The translations under genes and the position numbers were made by a program. This document shows, piece after piece, positions 1 through 5,522 of a DNA stretch of 5,533 nt (position 1 is the first letter of the stretch; the number at the start of each line of letters is the position of its first letter). Below the pieces are notes generated by a model. The model saw only the letters and a program-made list of their open reading frames with translations. It had not been told where the DNA came from and made no database searches. The stretch spans positions 1 through 5,533 of the forward strand of contig JAIRSS010000180.1 in the NCBI GenBank assembly GCA_031255315.1, read 5' to 3'. The DNA comes from Spirochaetaceae bacterium. GTDB taxonomy: Bacteria; Spirochaetota; Spirochaetia; Treponematales; Breznakiellaceae.

Positions 1-2
1 GG

Positions 3-1115
3 GATGCGGAGAGCGGACGGGAACTGCGCACCCTCACAGGCCATACGAATTATGTTGAGTCAGCGGCGTACAGTCCTGACGGGCGGCGCATCGTCTCGGC
101 TTCGGATGATAAGACGGTGCGGGTGTGGGATGCGGAGAGCGGCCGGGAACTGCGCACCCTCACAGGCCATACCGATTGGGTTCGTTCTGTGGCGTACAGT
201 CCTGACGGGCGGCGCATCGTCTCGGCTTCACGGGATGAGACGATGCGGGTGTGGGACGCGGAGAACGGTCGGGAACTGCACACCCTCACAGGCCATACCG
301 ATTCGGTTCGTTCTGTGGCGTACAGTCCTGACGGGCGGCGTATCGTCTCGGCTGCGGATGATAGGACGGTGAAGGTGTGGGACGTGGAGAGCGGTCGGGA
401 ACTGCGCACCCTCCAAGGCCATACGAGTAGTGTTGAGTTAGCGGCGTACAGCCCTGATGGGCGGCGCATCGTCTCGGCTTCACGGGATGAGACGGTGCGG
501 GTGTGGGACGCGGAGAGCGGCCGGGAACTGCACACCCTCCGCAGTACGGATTATTATCCTTACGAAATTTGGTTTTTCTCAGCGGCGTATAGCCCTGACG
601 GGCGGCGTATCGTCTCGGCTGCGGATGATAGGACGGTGAAGGTGTGGGACGCGGAGAGCGGTCGGGAACTGCGCGCCCTCACAGGCCATACCGATTGGGT
701 TCGTTCTGTGGCGTACAGCCCTGACGGGCGGCGTATCGTCTCGGCTTCACGTGATAGGACGGTGAAGGTGTGGGACGTGGAGAGCGGCCGGGAACTGCGC
801 GCCCTCACAGGCCATACCGATTGGGTTCGTTCTGTGGCGTACAGTCCTGACGGGCGGCGCATCGTCTCTGCTTCGGATGATGGGACGGTGCGGGTGTGGG
901 ACGCGGACACGGGCAAAGAGATTGCCCAACTAATCAATTTTAACGACAGGGAATGGCTCTGTCTTACCCCGGATGGGTACTACGCCGCTTCCCCAAAGGG
1001 GGACGCCCGCCTCAACGTCCGTATCTTCGACGAAGTCTCCGGCATAGACCAGTACCGCCGGCGCTGCTACCGGCCGGACCTGGTAGCAGCCCGGCTCTCC
1101 GGCAAGGAGGAGTAA
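3..1115 (+). CDS. WD40-repeat beta-propeller protein, 5'-truncated by window edge
   Basis: The frame is open from the first bases to the TAA at 1113-1115, giving 370 residues with no start inside the window. The GTG at 117 is in mid-repeat and is not a credible start. Seven complete WD40 units follow one another from residue 13, preceded by the WD-tail of at least one more. Each shows GHT, AYSPDGRRIVSA and VWD, with the GH-D-WD signature of the family. The unit is 42 residues, except the fifth, which is 47 and lacks GH. After the last blade a segment of about 60 residues (EWLCLTPDGYY, LNVRIFDE, GIDQYR, YRPDL) ends in RLSGKEE. From memory, this segment joins WD40 repeats to caspase-like (peptidase C14) domains in bacterial proteins, but no such domain follows here. 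WD40 propellers are protein-binding scaffolds, so a docking or sensing role is likely; the partner is unknown. The N-terminal domain, which would say most, is outside the window. Confidence 0.93.
   Translation, partial: DAESGRELRTLTGHTNYVESAAYSPDGRRIVSASDDKTVRVWDAESGRELRTLTGHTDWVRSVAYSPDGRRIVSASRDETMRVWDAENGRELHTLTGHTDSVRSVAYSPDGRRIVSAADDRTVKVWDVESGRELRTLQGHTSSVELAAYSPDGRRIVSASRDETVRVWDAESGRELHTLRSTDYYPYEIWFFSAAYSPDGRRIVSAADDRTVKVWDAESGRELRALTGHTDWVRSVAYSPDGRRIVSASRDRTVKVWDVESGRELRALTGHTDWVRSVAYSPDGRRIVSASDDGTVRVWDADTGKEIAQLINFNDREWLCLTPDGYYAASPKGDARLNVRIFDEVSGIDQYRRRCYRPDLVAARLSGKEE
39..935 (+). repeat. Seven tandem 126-bp WD40-coding repeats
   Basis: Units begin at 39, 165, 291, 417, 543, 684 and 810. 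The conserved tyrosine codon of each unit falls at 69, 195, 321, 447, 588, 714 and 840, so the period is exactly 126 bp except for one step of 141 bp into unit five. Identity is very high at DNA level, including silent positions: blocks such as CCTGACGGGCGGCG and ATCGTCTCGGCT recur with almost no change. This points to recent duplication or ongoing homogenisation rather than ancient divergent blades. The differences concentrate just after GHT and around the S-x-D-x-T turn. Confidence 0.95.
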
Positions 1116-1152
1116 CGCGCCGTCGTCGCCCAATTCCGGTTAGATTACGTAA

Positions 1153-1175
1153 GGGGGCAGAGCGCTTCTACCCCC
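1153..1175. other. G5/C5 hairpin downstream of the WD40 gene
   Basis: GGGGG at 1153-1157 pairs with CCCCC at 1171-1175. After one C/A mismatch, AGAG at 1159-1162 pairs with TTCT at 1166-1169, including one G-T wobble, around a 3-nt loop. It lies 37 bp after the WD40 stop codon, a natural place for a transcription terminator. However, it is followed by an A-run and not a T-run on the + strand, so it is not a canonical intrinsic terminator. Confidence 0.35.
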
Positions 1176-1238
1176 AAAAACAGAACGCCCAGGCGGGAGC
1201 GGGCGGGTCGCCGGGCGGTTCGCGAATGGCGGACAAGG

Positions 1239-1251
1239 CGGCAATGTGCCG
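1239..1251. other. Small perfect hairpin in intergenic region
   Basis: CGGCA at 1239-1243 and TGCCG at 1247-1251 form a 5-bp stem with a 3-nt loop, between the WD40 gene and the reductase promoter. There is no T-tract after it. A stem this short can arise by chance in G+C-rich DNA, so no function is assigned. Confidence 0.25.
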
Positions 1252-1291
1252 TACGCCTGTATGACGGGCTTCCCGTCCCACCCTATACCGG

Positions 1292-1321
1292 TTGCTATTT
1301 TGCGGGGGGAAGCGCTATATT
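1292..1321 (+). promoter_or_regulatory. sigma70-type promoter for the aldo/keto reductase gene
   Basis: TTGCTA at 1292-1297 matches the -35 consensus at four of six positions, and TATATT at 1316-1321 matches the -10 consensus at five of six. The spacer is 18 bp. Transcription would start near 1328, leaving a leader of about 33 nt before the ATG at 1361. The placement fits an independently transcribed reductase gene. Confidence 0.55.
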
Positions 1322-1348
1322 CTGACGTAAAGATGAAACATGAGCGGC

Positions 1349-1355
1349 AGGAGGT
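1349..1355 (+). promoter_or_regulatory. Ribosome binding site AGGAGGT of the reductase gene
   Basis: AGGAGGT ends about 6 nt before the ATG at 1361. It settles the start: the earlier in-frame ATG at 1340 lies upstream of this site and would add seven residues atypical of the family. Confidence 0.85.
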
Positions 1356-1360
1356 ATGGT

Positions 1361-2494
1361 ATGCGGTATGTGGAATTCGGCAGGTCAGGTATACAGGTAT
1401 CCCGGTTGGGATTCGGCTGTATGCGTCTCCCCAGTTATGAGAAGGCCGGCAAGACGGTTTACGATGAGGACGCAAGCATAGCGCTGCTCCGGCGGGCGTA
1501 TGAACTGGGGGTCAACTATTACGATACCGCTCCGGGGTACTGCGATACGTTGAGCGAGGGTATCACGGGAAAGGCCGTCAAACCCTTCCGGGAGAACATC
1601 TATCTTTCCACCAAGAATCCCATTGAAAACGCTTCCGGGGACGATTACGACAAGCGGCTGGAAAAATCCCTCCGGCGGCTTGATACGGACTTCATCGACT
1701 TCTATCATTTTTGGGGGATTACCCTGGATACGTTTATCACCAAGGTTTGCCCTCCCGGCGGCCCCCTGGACCGGGTAAAGAAGTGGAAAGCCCAGGGAGT
1801 GGTGAAGCATATTTCCTTTTCGTTCCATGACGCGCCGGAGAATATGCTGGAGATCATCCGCCGGGGGGAGGGGGTTTTTGATTCCCTGCTGTGCCAGTAC
1901 AACATTCTGGATCGTTCCAACGAAGCGGGAATGGCTTTCGCGGCGGAACAGGGCTTGGGGGTTGTGGTTATGGGGCCGGTGGGGGGCGGTCGTTTGGGGG
2001 CGCCGTCTAAAGTCATCCGGGACCTGCTTCCCGGCGGGGCGCGGAGTTCCGCCGAGGCGGCCCTCCGCTTTGTGTTCACCAACCCGAACCTTCACATCGC
2101 GTTGTCGGGAATGAGTTCCCTGGAACAGCTTGAGGAGAACGCCGCCCTGACGGACAACGCGGCGCCTTTGAACGAGGAAGAACAGGAAAGGCTTAAGGCC
2201 ATGATGAAGGAGAATGAACGTCTGGCGGGGCTTTACTGTACCGGGTGTAACTATTGTATGCCCTGCCCCCAGGGAATCAGTATTCCTGAGGTTTTCACCA
2301 TGATGAATTACCACCGGGTGTACAAGATCACCGGGTATGCCCGGAAGAATTACGCCATGATAGGCAAGGTCCCCTTTATGCAGTACAAGGACGCGTCCGC
2401 GTGTGTGGAATGCGGGGTCTGTGAGGACAAGTGCCCCCAGAAGCTGCCCATCCGGCGGCAGCTAAAGGAAGTCCATAAAACCCTGGCTCCGTAA
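1361..2494 (+). CDS. Aldo/keto reductase with C-terminal 2[4Fe-4S] ferredoxin domain
   Basis: This is a 377-residue cytoplasmic oxidoreductase. Residues 1-25 (MRYVEFGRSGIQVSRLGFGC) are the classic first strand of the aldo/keto reductase TIM barrel. The catalytic tetrad is visible as D55 and Y60 (DTAPGY), K85 (STKNP) and H116 (FYHFWG). The barrel continues to about residue 255. A C-terminal iron-sulfur module then has C293, C296, C299, C302-P and, after a helical stretch, C348, C351, C354, C358-P, enough ligands for two [4Fe-4S] clusters. This architecture is the well-known group of 4Fe-4S-containing predicted oxidoreductases of the aldo/keto reductase family (COG1453), common in anaerobes. 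The clusters suggest that electrons can pass between the barrel's active site and a ferredoxin-like partner. The carbonyl substrate and the cofactor are not evident. The gene has its own promoter and ribosome binding site, and 196 bp separate it from the downstream operon. Nothing is truncated, and all key residues are present. Confidence 0.95.
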   Translation: MRYVEFGRSGIQVSRLGFGCMRLPSYEKAGKTVYDEDASIALLRRAYELGVNYYDTAPGYCDTLSEGITGKAVKPFRENIYLSTKNPIENASGDDYDKRLEKSLRRLDTDFIDFYHFWGITLDTFITKVCPPGGPLDRVKKWKAQGVVKHISFSFHDAPENMLEIIRRGEGVFDSLLCQYNILDRSNEAGMAFAAEQGLGVVVMGPVGGGRLGAPSKVIRDLLPGGARSSAEAALRFVFTNPNLHIALSGMSSLEQLEENAALTDNAAPLNEEEQERLKAMMKENERLAGLYCTGCNYCMPCPQGISIPEVFTMMNYHRVYKITGYARKNYAMIGKVPFMQYKDASACVECGVCEDKCPQKLPIRRQLKEVHKTLAP

Positions 2495-2545
2495 AAGCCC
2501 ACTGCGGCGCGAGCGCTTGATTACACGAACGGCAGGAAGAATACG

Positions 2546-2626
2546 GTCCGCGGATTACGCAGATGAACGCGGATTTTTCGTATCAAATGCTGTTCGTAAT
2601 CTGTGAAAGCTGCGTAATCCGCGGAC
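2546..2626. repeat. 17-bp perfect inverted repeat, possible dispersed palindromic element
   Basis: The 17-nt arm at 2546-2562 (GTCCGCGGATTACGCAG) is perfectly complementary to 2610-2626, with a 47-nt spacer between. The spacer holds further echoes of the arm (ACGCGGAT at 2567-2574, GTAATCTG at 2596-2603), as if it were built from degenerate copies. The element lies between the reductase and the importer operon. It contains no coding potential and is not followed by a clear T-tract, so a miniature repeat or small non-autonomous element is more likely than a terminator. Confidence 0.7.
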
Positions 2627-2658
2627 TTTGTTAACAGGTAGTGGTTACAAGGCACTAG

Positions 2659-2664
2659 AAGGAG
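2659..2664 (+). promoter_or_regulatory. Shine-Dalgarno sequence AAGGAG, unusually far from the ATG
   Basis: AAGGAG is a good anti-16S match, but 26 nt separate it from the ATG at 2691. No ATG, GTG or TTG lies at normal spacing in any frame. No other Shine-Dalgarno-like sequence sits directly before the ATG. It may be brought closer by leader folding, or it may be non-functional. Confidence 0.4.
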
Positions 2665-2690
2665 AACACCGGTTTATATATCATCCTGTT

Positions 2691-3656
2691 ATGAAAAACA
2701 AACAGTTAGTGTGTGTAGTGCTATGCGTATGGGGATTGTTCGCGGCCGGAACGGTTTTTTCCCAGCCCGCGGTGGAGTCTGTAACGATCTACGCGATACG
2801 GGGGCCGTCTGGAGTCGGCATGATCCGGCTCTTTGAGAATCCGCCTCAGATTGAGGGACTTCAGGTCAGAGCCGAAGCCCTGGCCCAGGCGGATCTGGTG
2901 GCGGCGAAGTTCATCGCCGGGGAGGCTAAAATCGGCATACTGCCGCCCAACATAGCGGCGAAGATCGCTTCCTCCGGCAGGGATATTCAGATCGCCGCTA
3001 TCGTGGGAACCGGGATGTTGAGCCTCCTCACAACGGACCCGGCGGTTACCCGGGTTGAGGACCTTGCGGGCAAGACGGTGGAAGCAGCCGGCCAGGGGGC
3101 TACCCCGGATTACGTGATCCGCCGCATCCTTACGTCCAAGGGATTGAACCCCGGCGTCGACGTCAGTCTGAATTATACGCTGGCTTACCCGGAGATAGCC
3201 CAGTCCCTCATAGCCGGACGGGTTACAACGGCCCTCCTCCCCGAGCCCTTTGCCACAATGGCCCTGGCCGGAAGGGAGGACCTCCGCGCTGTAGGGGACA
3301 TCCAAGCCGAATGGGTACACGCCGGGGGCGGGGCTAATTACCCCATGACCGCCCTGGTGGTGGACGCGGGGTTCGCCAGAGAGCGGCCCGACGCGGTCCG
3401 CGCCGTCCTTGCCGCGTACCAGTCCTCAACCGAATGGGTAACAGCCCATCCCGCCGAAGCCGGTGCGCTGGTCGAAAAACACAACTGGGGCCTCCGGGCC
3501 GCCGTGATTAGCGCGGCCATCCCCAAGAGCAACTATGTGTTCATCCCCGCCCGGGAAGCCCGCCCCGCCGTTGAAGCCCTCTTCCGGACCTTCCTGGAAT
3601 ACGCCCCTGAATCCATAGGCGGCGCCCTACCGGGGGACTCGTTTTACTGGCACTGA
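2691..3656 (+). CDS. ABC importer substrate-binding protein, NMT1/SsuA-TauA-like
   Basis: The product has 321 residues. Residues 1-25 form a secretion signal: MKNK, a hydrophobic core, and a likely cleavage near VFS-QPA. The ATG at 2691 is preferred over the in-frame TTG at 2628, which would put 21 polar residues before the signal and lies inside the inverted repeat. The mature protein begins VTIYAIRGPSGVGM and shows LPPNIAA (84-90), VEDLAGKTV (122-130), GQGATPDYVIRRIL (134-147) and LLPEPF (182-187). It ends SIGGALPGDSFYWH. This is the type II periplasmic-binding fold of COG0715 proteins (nitrate, sulfonate, taurine, thiamine-precursor type). The C-terminal SIGG-LP-D-FY is, from memory, typical of a clostridial/spirochaete subgroup with unassigned substrate. 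It captures the ligand outside the membrane and passes it to the permease. Its TGA overlaps the permease ATG by one base. No riboswitch is visible upstream. The ligand cannot be named. Confidence 0.9.
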   Translation: MKNKQLVCVVLCVWGLFAAGTVFSQPAVESVTIYAIRGPSGVGMIRLFENPPQIEGLQVRAEALAQADLVAAKFIAGEAKIGILPPNIAAKIASSGRDIQIAAIVGTGMLSLLTTDPAVTRVEDLAGKTVEAAGQGATPDYVIRRILTSKGLNPGVDVSLNYTLAYPEIAQSLIAGRVTTALLPEPFATMALAGREDLRAVGDIQAEWVHAGGGANYPMTALVVDAGFARERPDAVRAVLAAYQSSTEWVTAHPAEAGALVEKHNWGLRAAVISAAIPKSNYVFIPAREARPAVEALFRTFLEYAPESIGGALPGDSFYWH

Positions 3657-4450
3657 TGAAGCGGGAGCTTCCGGTTCTGTGGACGCTGCCGGGCGTCCTC
3701 TGCCTGCTGGTCCTTTGGGAAAGCGCCGCCCGGTTCCTCGGCAGTTCCCTCCTCCTTCCCGGCCCCGTACAGGTTGCGGGCGTGTTTTTCGCCCTGGTCA
3801 GGACCGAACGGTTTTTGCGCGCCCTGGTTTCCAGTTTTCTCCGGGTGATCCTGGGAGTCGCCATAGCCGCGCCGCTGGGAATCCTGGCCGGAATCGCCGC
3901 CGGCCTTAACCGGCGGGCGGATTATTTTTTAAAGCCCCTCTTCACGGTCATATCCGCCACCCCGGTCATGTCGGTGATCCTCATCGCCTTCCTCTGGTTC
4001 GGCCAGGAGCGAACCCCGGTGTTTACCGCCTTCCTCATGGTGTTCCCGGTAATGGCCGCTAACACGGTTGCGGGGGTGCGGGGGGTGGACTCAGGTCTTA
4101 AAGAGCTTTTCGCCGTGTACCGTATACCGCCGGGGGACGCCCTGCTGAACCTCTACTTCCCGGCAATCGTACCCTTTGTGTTAGGGGGGCTCCGAAGTTC
4201 CCTGTCCCTGTGCTGGAAAGTGGTGGCTGCGGCTGAGGTCCTGGTCCAGCCGTTGAGCGCCCTGGGCACGGGTATGCAGAACGCCAAAGCACGGCTTGAA
4301 ACCCCGGAACTGTTCGCCTGGACCGTCGCCGCCGTGATCGCCGCCGCCCTTTCCCAGGTCCTGCTTACGATGGTCCTGCGTACCGGTACAGGGCGGATGC
4401 GCGGCGGCAGGGGCCCCCCTGAACCGGGGCGCACGGAACGCGGTGTATGA
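3656..4450 (+). CDS. ABC importer permease, SsuC/TauC-like
   Basis: The product has 264 residues and is an inner-membrane protein of the BPD_transp_1 type. Hydrophobic segments lie roughly at residues 8-28, 62-83, 97-116, 122-140, 165-180, 184-198 and 221-241, fitting the usual six-helix core. The cytoplasmic coupling loop (about 146-180: LKELFAVYRI, LYFPAIVP, GGLR) contacts the ATPase. It is a divergent EAA motif, with ELF in place of EAA and the usual glycine missing. The following WK-x5-EV (187-195), the GTGMQ-AK block (204-211) and ETPELFAWT (215-223) match the COG0600 permeases that pair with NMT1-type binding proteins. The hydrophilic tail after about 243 is rich in Gly, Arg and Pro and not conserved in feel. 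The start overlaps the upstream stop as TGATG, and the stop overlaps the ATPase start as ATGA, so translation is coupled. Length is normal for the family. Confidence 0.93.
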   Translation: MKRELPVLWTLPGVLCLLVLWESAARFLGSSLLLPGPVQVAGVFFALVRTERFLRALVSSFLRVILGVAIAAPLGILAGIAAGLNRRADYFLKPLFTVISATPVMSVILIAFLWFGQERTPVFTAFLMVFPVMAANTVAGVRGVDSGLKELFAVYRIPPGDALLNLYFPAIVPFVLGGLRSSLSLCWKVVAAAEVLVQPLSALGTGMQNAKARLETPELFAWTVAAVIAAALSQVLLTMVLRTGTGRMRGGRGPPEPGRTERGV

Positions 4451-5274
4451 ACCGTCCCGCCGTCAATCTTTCCATTAAAAACCTCACCTTCGGGTTTGGT
4501 GACGCCCCCCTATTTGAAAATTTTTCTCTGGACCTGGGGGACGAGTCCCCGGCGGTTATCCTGGGGCCGTCGGGATGCGGCAAGACAACCCTCCTCAAAG
4601 TGCTGGCCGGGCTTTTGCCTGAATCCGGTTCGATGGGAACCGGGGCGGCGCGGAAAAAGCCGGAGGCGAACCGGAGGAGGGGAGGGGAGAGCCTCCATGT
4701 TCCACCCGCCGTCATAGAAGCGGCGCCTTCCGCCTCCTTCGTGTTTCAGGAGTCCCGGCTTCTCCCCTGGATGAAGGCTCTGGACAATGTGATCCTCCCC
4801 ATTAAACGGCGGATGGGAACGGCCGAGGCCGAAAGCCGGGCCCGGCGTTTTCTGGATCTGGCGGCCCTGGGGGATAAAGCCGGTTCTTTTCCTGGGGAGC
4901 TTTCCGGCGGTGAGAAGCAACGGGTTTCCATAGCGCGGGCTTTCGCCTTTCCCGCCCAAGCGATTTTCATGGACGAGCCGTTTCAGTCTCTGGACATCCC
5001 CCTCAGGCTGGAACTGATGGACATGATCAAAACCCTGCTTGAAACGGAAAACCGTCTTGTAATCGCCGTTACCCATGATCCCCGTGAAGCGGTCTACCTG
5101 GGGAAGCGCGTCATTGTTCTGGGCAAGCCCCCGGGGGGAATCGTACTTGACGAAGCCCTGAGCCTTACCCCCGGGGAGCGGGCCTATGGGTCGCCGGCCC
5201 ACAGCCGCCTTGAGGCGCGGCTCCTTGCGGCCCTGAGCGGGAACCGGCGGGGCGGCTCGTCCTGTTTAACGTGA
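4447..5274 (+). CDS. ABC importer ATPase, SsuB/TauB-like
   Basis: The product has 275 residues and is the peripheral cytoplasmic motor of the importer. All nucleotide-binding elements are present: Walker A GPSGCGKTT (40-48), Q-loop Q101 in VFQESRLLPW, signature LSGGEKQR (152-159), Walker B AIFMDEP (172-178) with catalytic E177, D-loop SLD (181-183) and switch H210 in VTHDPREA. The FQE-RLLPW wording after the Q-loop is typical of nitrate/sulfonate/taurine-type ATPases. Between Walker A and the Q-loop there is an Arg/Gly/Glu-rich stretch (about 61-93) longer than the short beta-turn usual there, which accounts for much of the excess over the common length of about 250. The ATG overlaps the permease stop by four bases and has no strong ribosome binding site of its own, so it depends on translational coupling. 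It is the last gene of the operon. Confidence 0.95.
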   Translation: MNRPAVNLSIKNLTFGFGDAPLFENFSLDLGDESPAVILGPSGCGKTTLLKVLAGLLPESGSMGTGAARKKPEANRRRGGESLHVPPAVIEAAPSASFVFQESRLLPWMKALDNVILPIKRRMGTAEAESRARRFLDLAALGDKAGSFPGELSGGEKQRVSIARAFAFPAQAIFMDEPFQSLDIPLRLELMDMIKTLLETENRLVIAVTHDPREAVYLGKRVIVLGKPPGGIVLDEALSLTPGERAYGSPAHSRLEARLLAALSGNRRGGSSCLT

Positions 5275-5304
5275 GTTCGACGGGAAGAAAGCGCGCCTGT
5301 CATC

Positions 5305-5318
5305 CGGTCTTGAGACCG
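5305..5318. other. Short perfect palindrome after the importer operon
   Basis: CGGTCTTGAGACCG folds as a 5-bp stem with a TTGA loop, 30 bp after the ATPase stop. It could contribute to transcription ending, but the bases after it are GC- and A-rich, with no T-run, so a terminator call is weak. Confidence 0.3.
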
Positions 5319-5364
5319 CGAAGAATCAGGCTTATAGCGTTATATCATGCCTCAATGCAACCTG

Positions 5365-5398
5365 CGTCATTGTGAGCCCGAAGGGCGAAGCAATCCAG
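5365..5398. repeat. Dispersed intergenic palindromic repeat (GTCATTG...CAATCC type)
   Basis: The segment runs CGTCATTGTGAGCCCGAA then GGGCGAAGCAATCCAG. ATTG at 5369-5372 pairs with CAAT at 5391-5394, and an inner GCCC-GAA-GGGC hairpin lies at 5376-5386. I recognise the wording CGTCATTGCGAG...CGAAGCAATCC as a short repeat that recurs in intergenic regions of many unrelated bacterial genomes. The copy here differs from that form by one T in place of C in the left arm. It is non-coding, and its role is unknown. Confidence 0.6.
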
Positions 5399-5475
5399 AC
5401 CGGGCTAACCCCCGAAAACTATTAACCCTGTTTATATCTCTTTGCTGTATAAAGACTTATATTCAAGACAAATGC

Positions 5476-5495
5476 TGACCCCGAAAAAAAGGTCA
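5476..5495. other. Inverted repeat TGACC-N10-GGTCA in the leader of the last gene
   Basis: TGACC at 5476-5480 and GGTCA at 5491-5495 are perfect complements separated by 10 nt that include a run of seven A. The structure ends 15 bp before the ribosome binding site of the downstream gene. It could be a leader hairpin or an operator, but the arms are short and chance is possible. Confidence 0.3.
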
Positions 5496-5510
5496 AGTAA
5501 ATGTCAACCT

Positions 5511-5515
5511 GGAGG
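5511..5515 (+). promoter_or_regulatory. Ribosome binding site GGAGG of the downstream gene
   Basis: GGAGG ends 7 nt before the ATG at 5523. This is ideal spacing and the main reason to believe a gene begins there. Confidence 0.6.
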
Positions 5516-5522
5516 CAAAGAA

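Noticed and set aside
39..935. CRISPR array or other non-coding tandem repeat
   Set aside because: The repeats are fully coding, in phase, 126 bp long with no unique spacers, and translate into WD40 blades.
50..937. Long antisense open frames (50-535 and 560-937 on the minus strand) with repeated peptides
   Set aside because: They are mirror images of the WD40 repeats: the 126-bp period is a multiple of three, so any stop-free frame in one unit stays open in all. They show no start context and no recognisable domain.
953..1264. Plus-strand frame of 103 codons overlapping the WD40 end
   Set aside because: It overlaps a well-supported gene in another frame. Its product is low-complexity Arg/Pro-rich and it has no ribosome binding site.
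1116..1324. In-frame continuation after the WD40 stop codon, open for about 69 codons, as a possible remnant of a lost caspase domain
   Set aside because: The translation is Arg-rich with no caspase or other recognisable motif, and open frames are common by chance in G+C-rich DNA. The TAA looks like the true end.
1340..1360. Upstream ATG at 1340 as the reductase start
   Set aside because: The AGGAGGT at 1349-1355 lies downstream of it and is correctly placed for the ATG at 1361, where the family's typical N-terminus begins.
1385..2314. Long minus-strand frame of 309 codons opposite the reductase
   Set aside because: It lies entirely opposite a reductase with intact catalytic and cysteine motifs. 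Its translation shows no domain, so it is a compositional shadow.
2628..2690. TTG at 2628 as the start of the binding protein
   Set aside because: It lies at the edge of the inverted repeat and has no ribosome binding site. It would bury the signal peptide behind 21 polar residues.
2495..2690. Riboswitch (for example of thiamine type) before the importer operon
   Set aside because: I could not find the conserved CTGAGA-like core or a matching fold. The only strong structure is the 17-bp inverted repeat.
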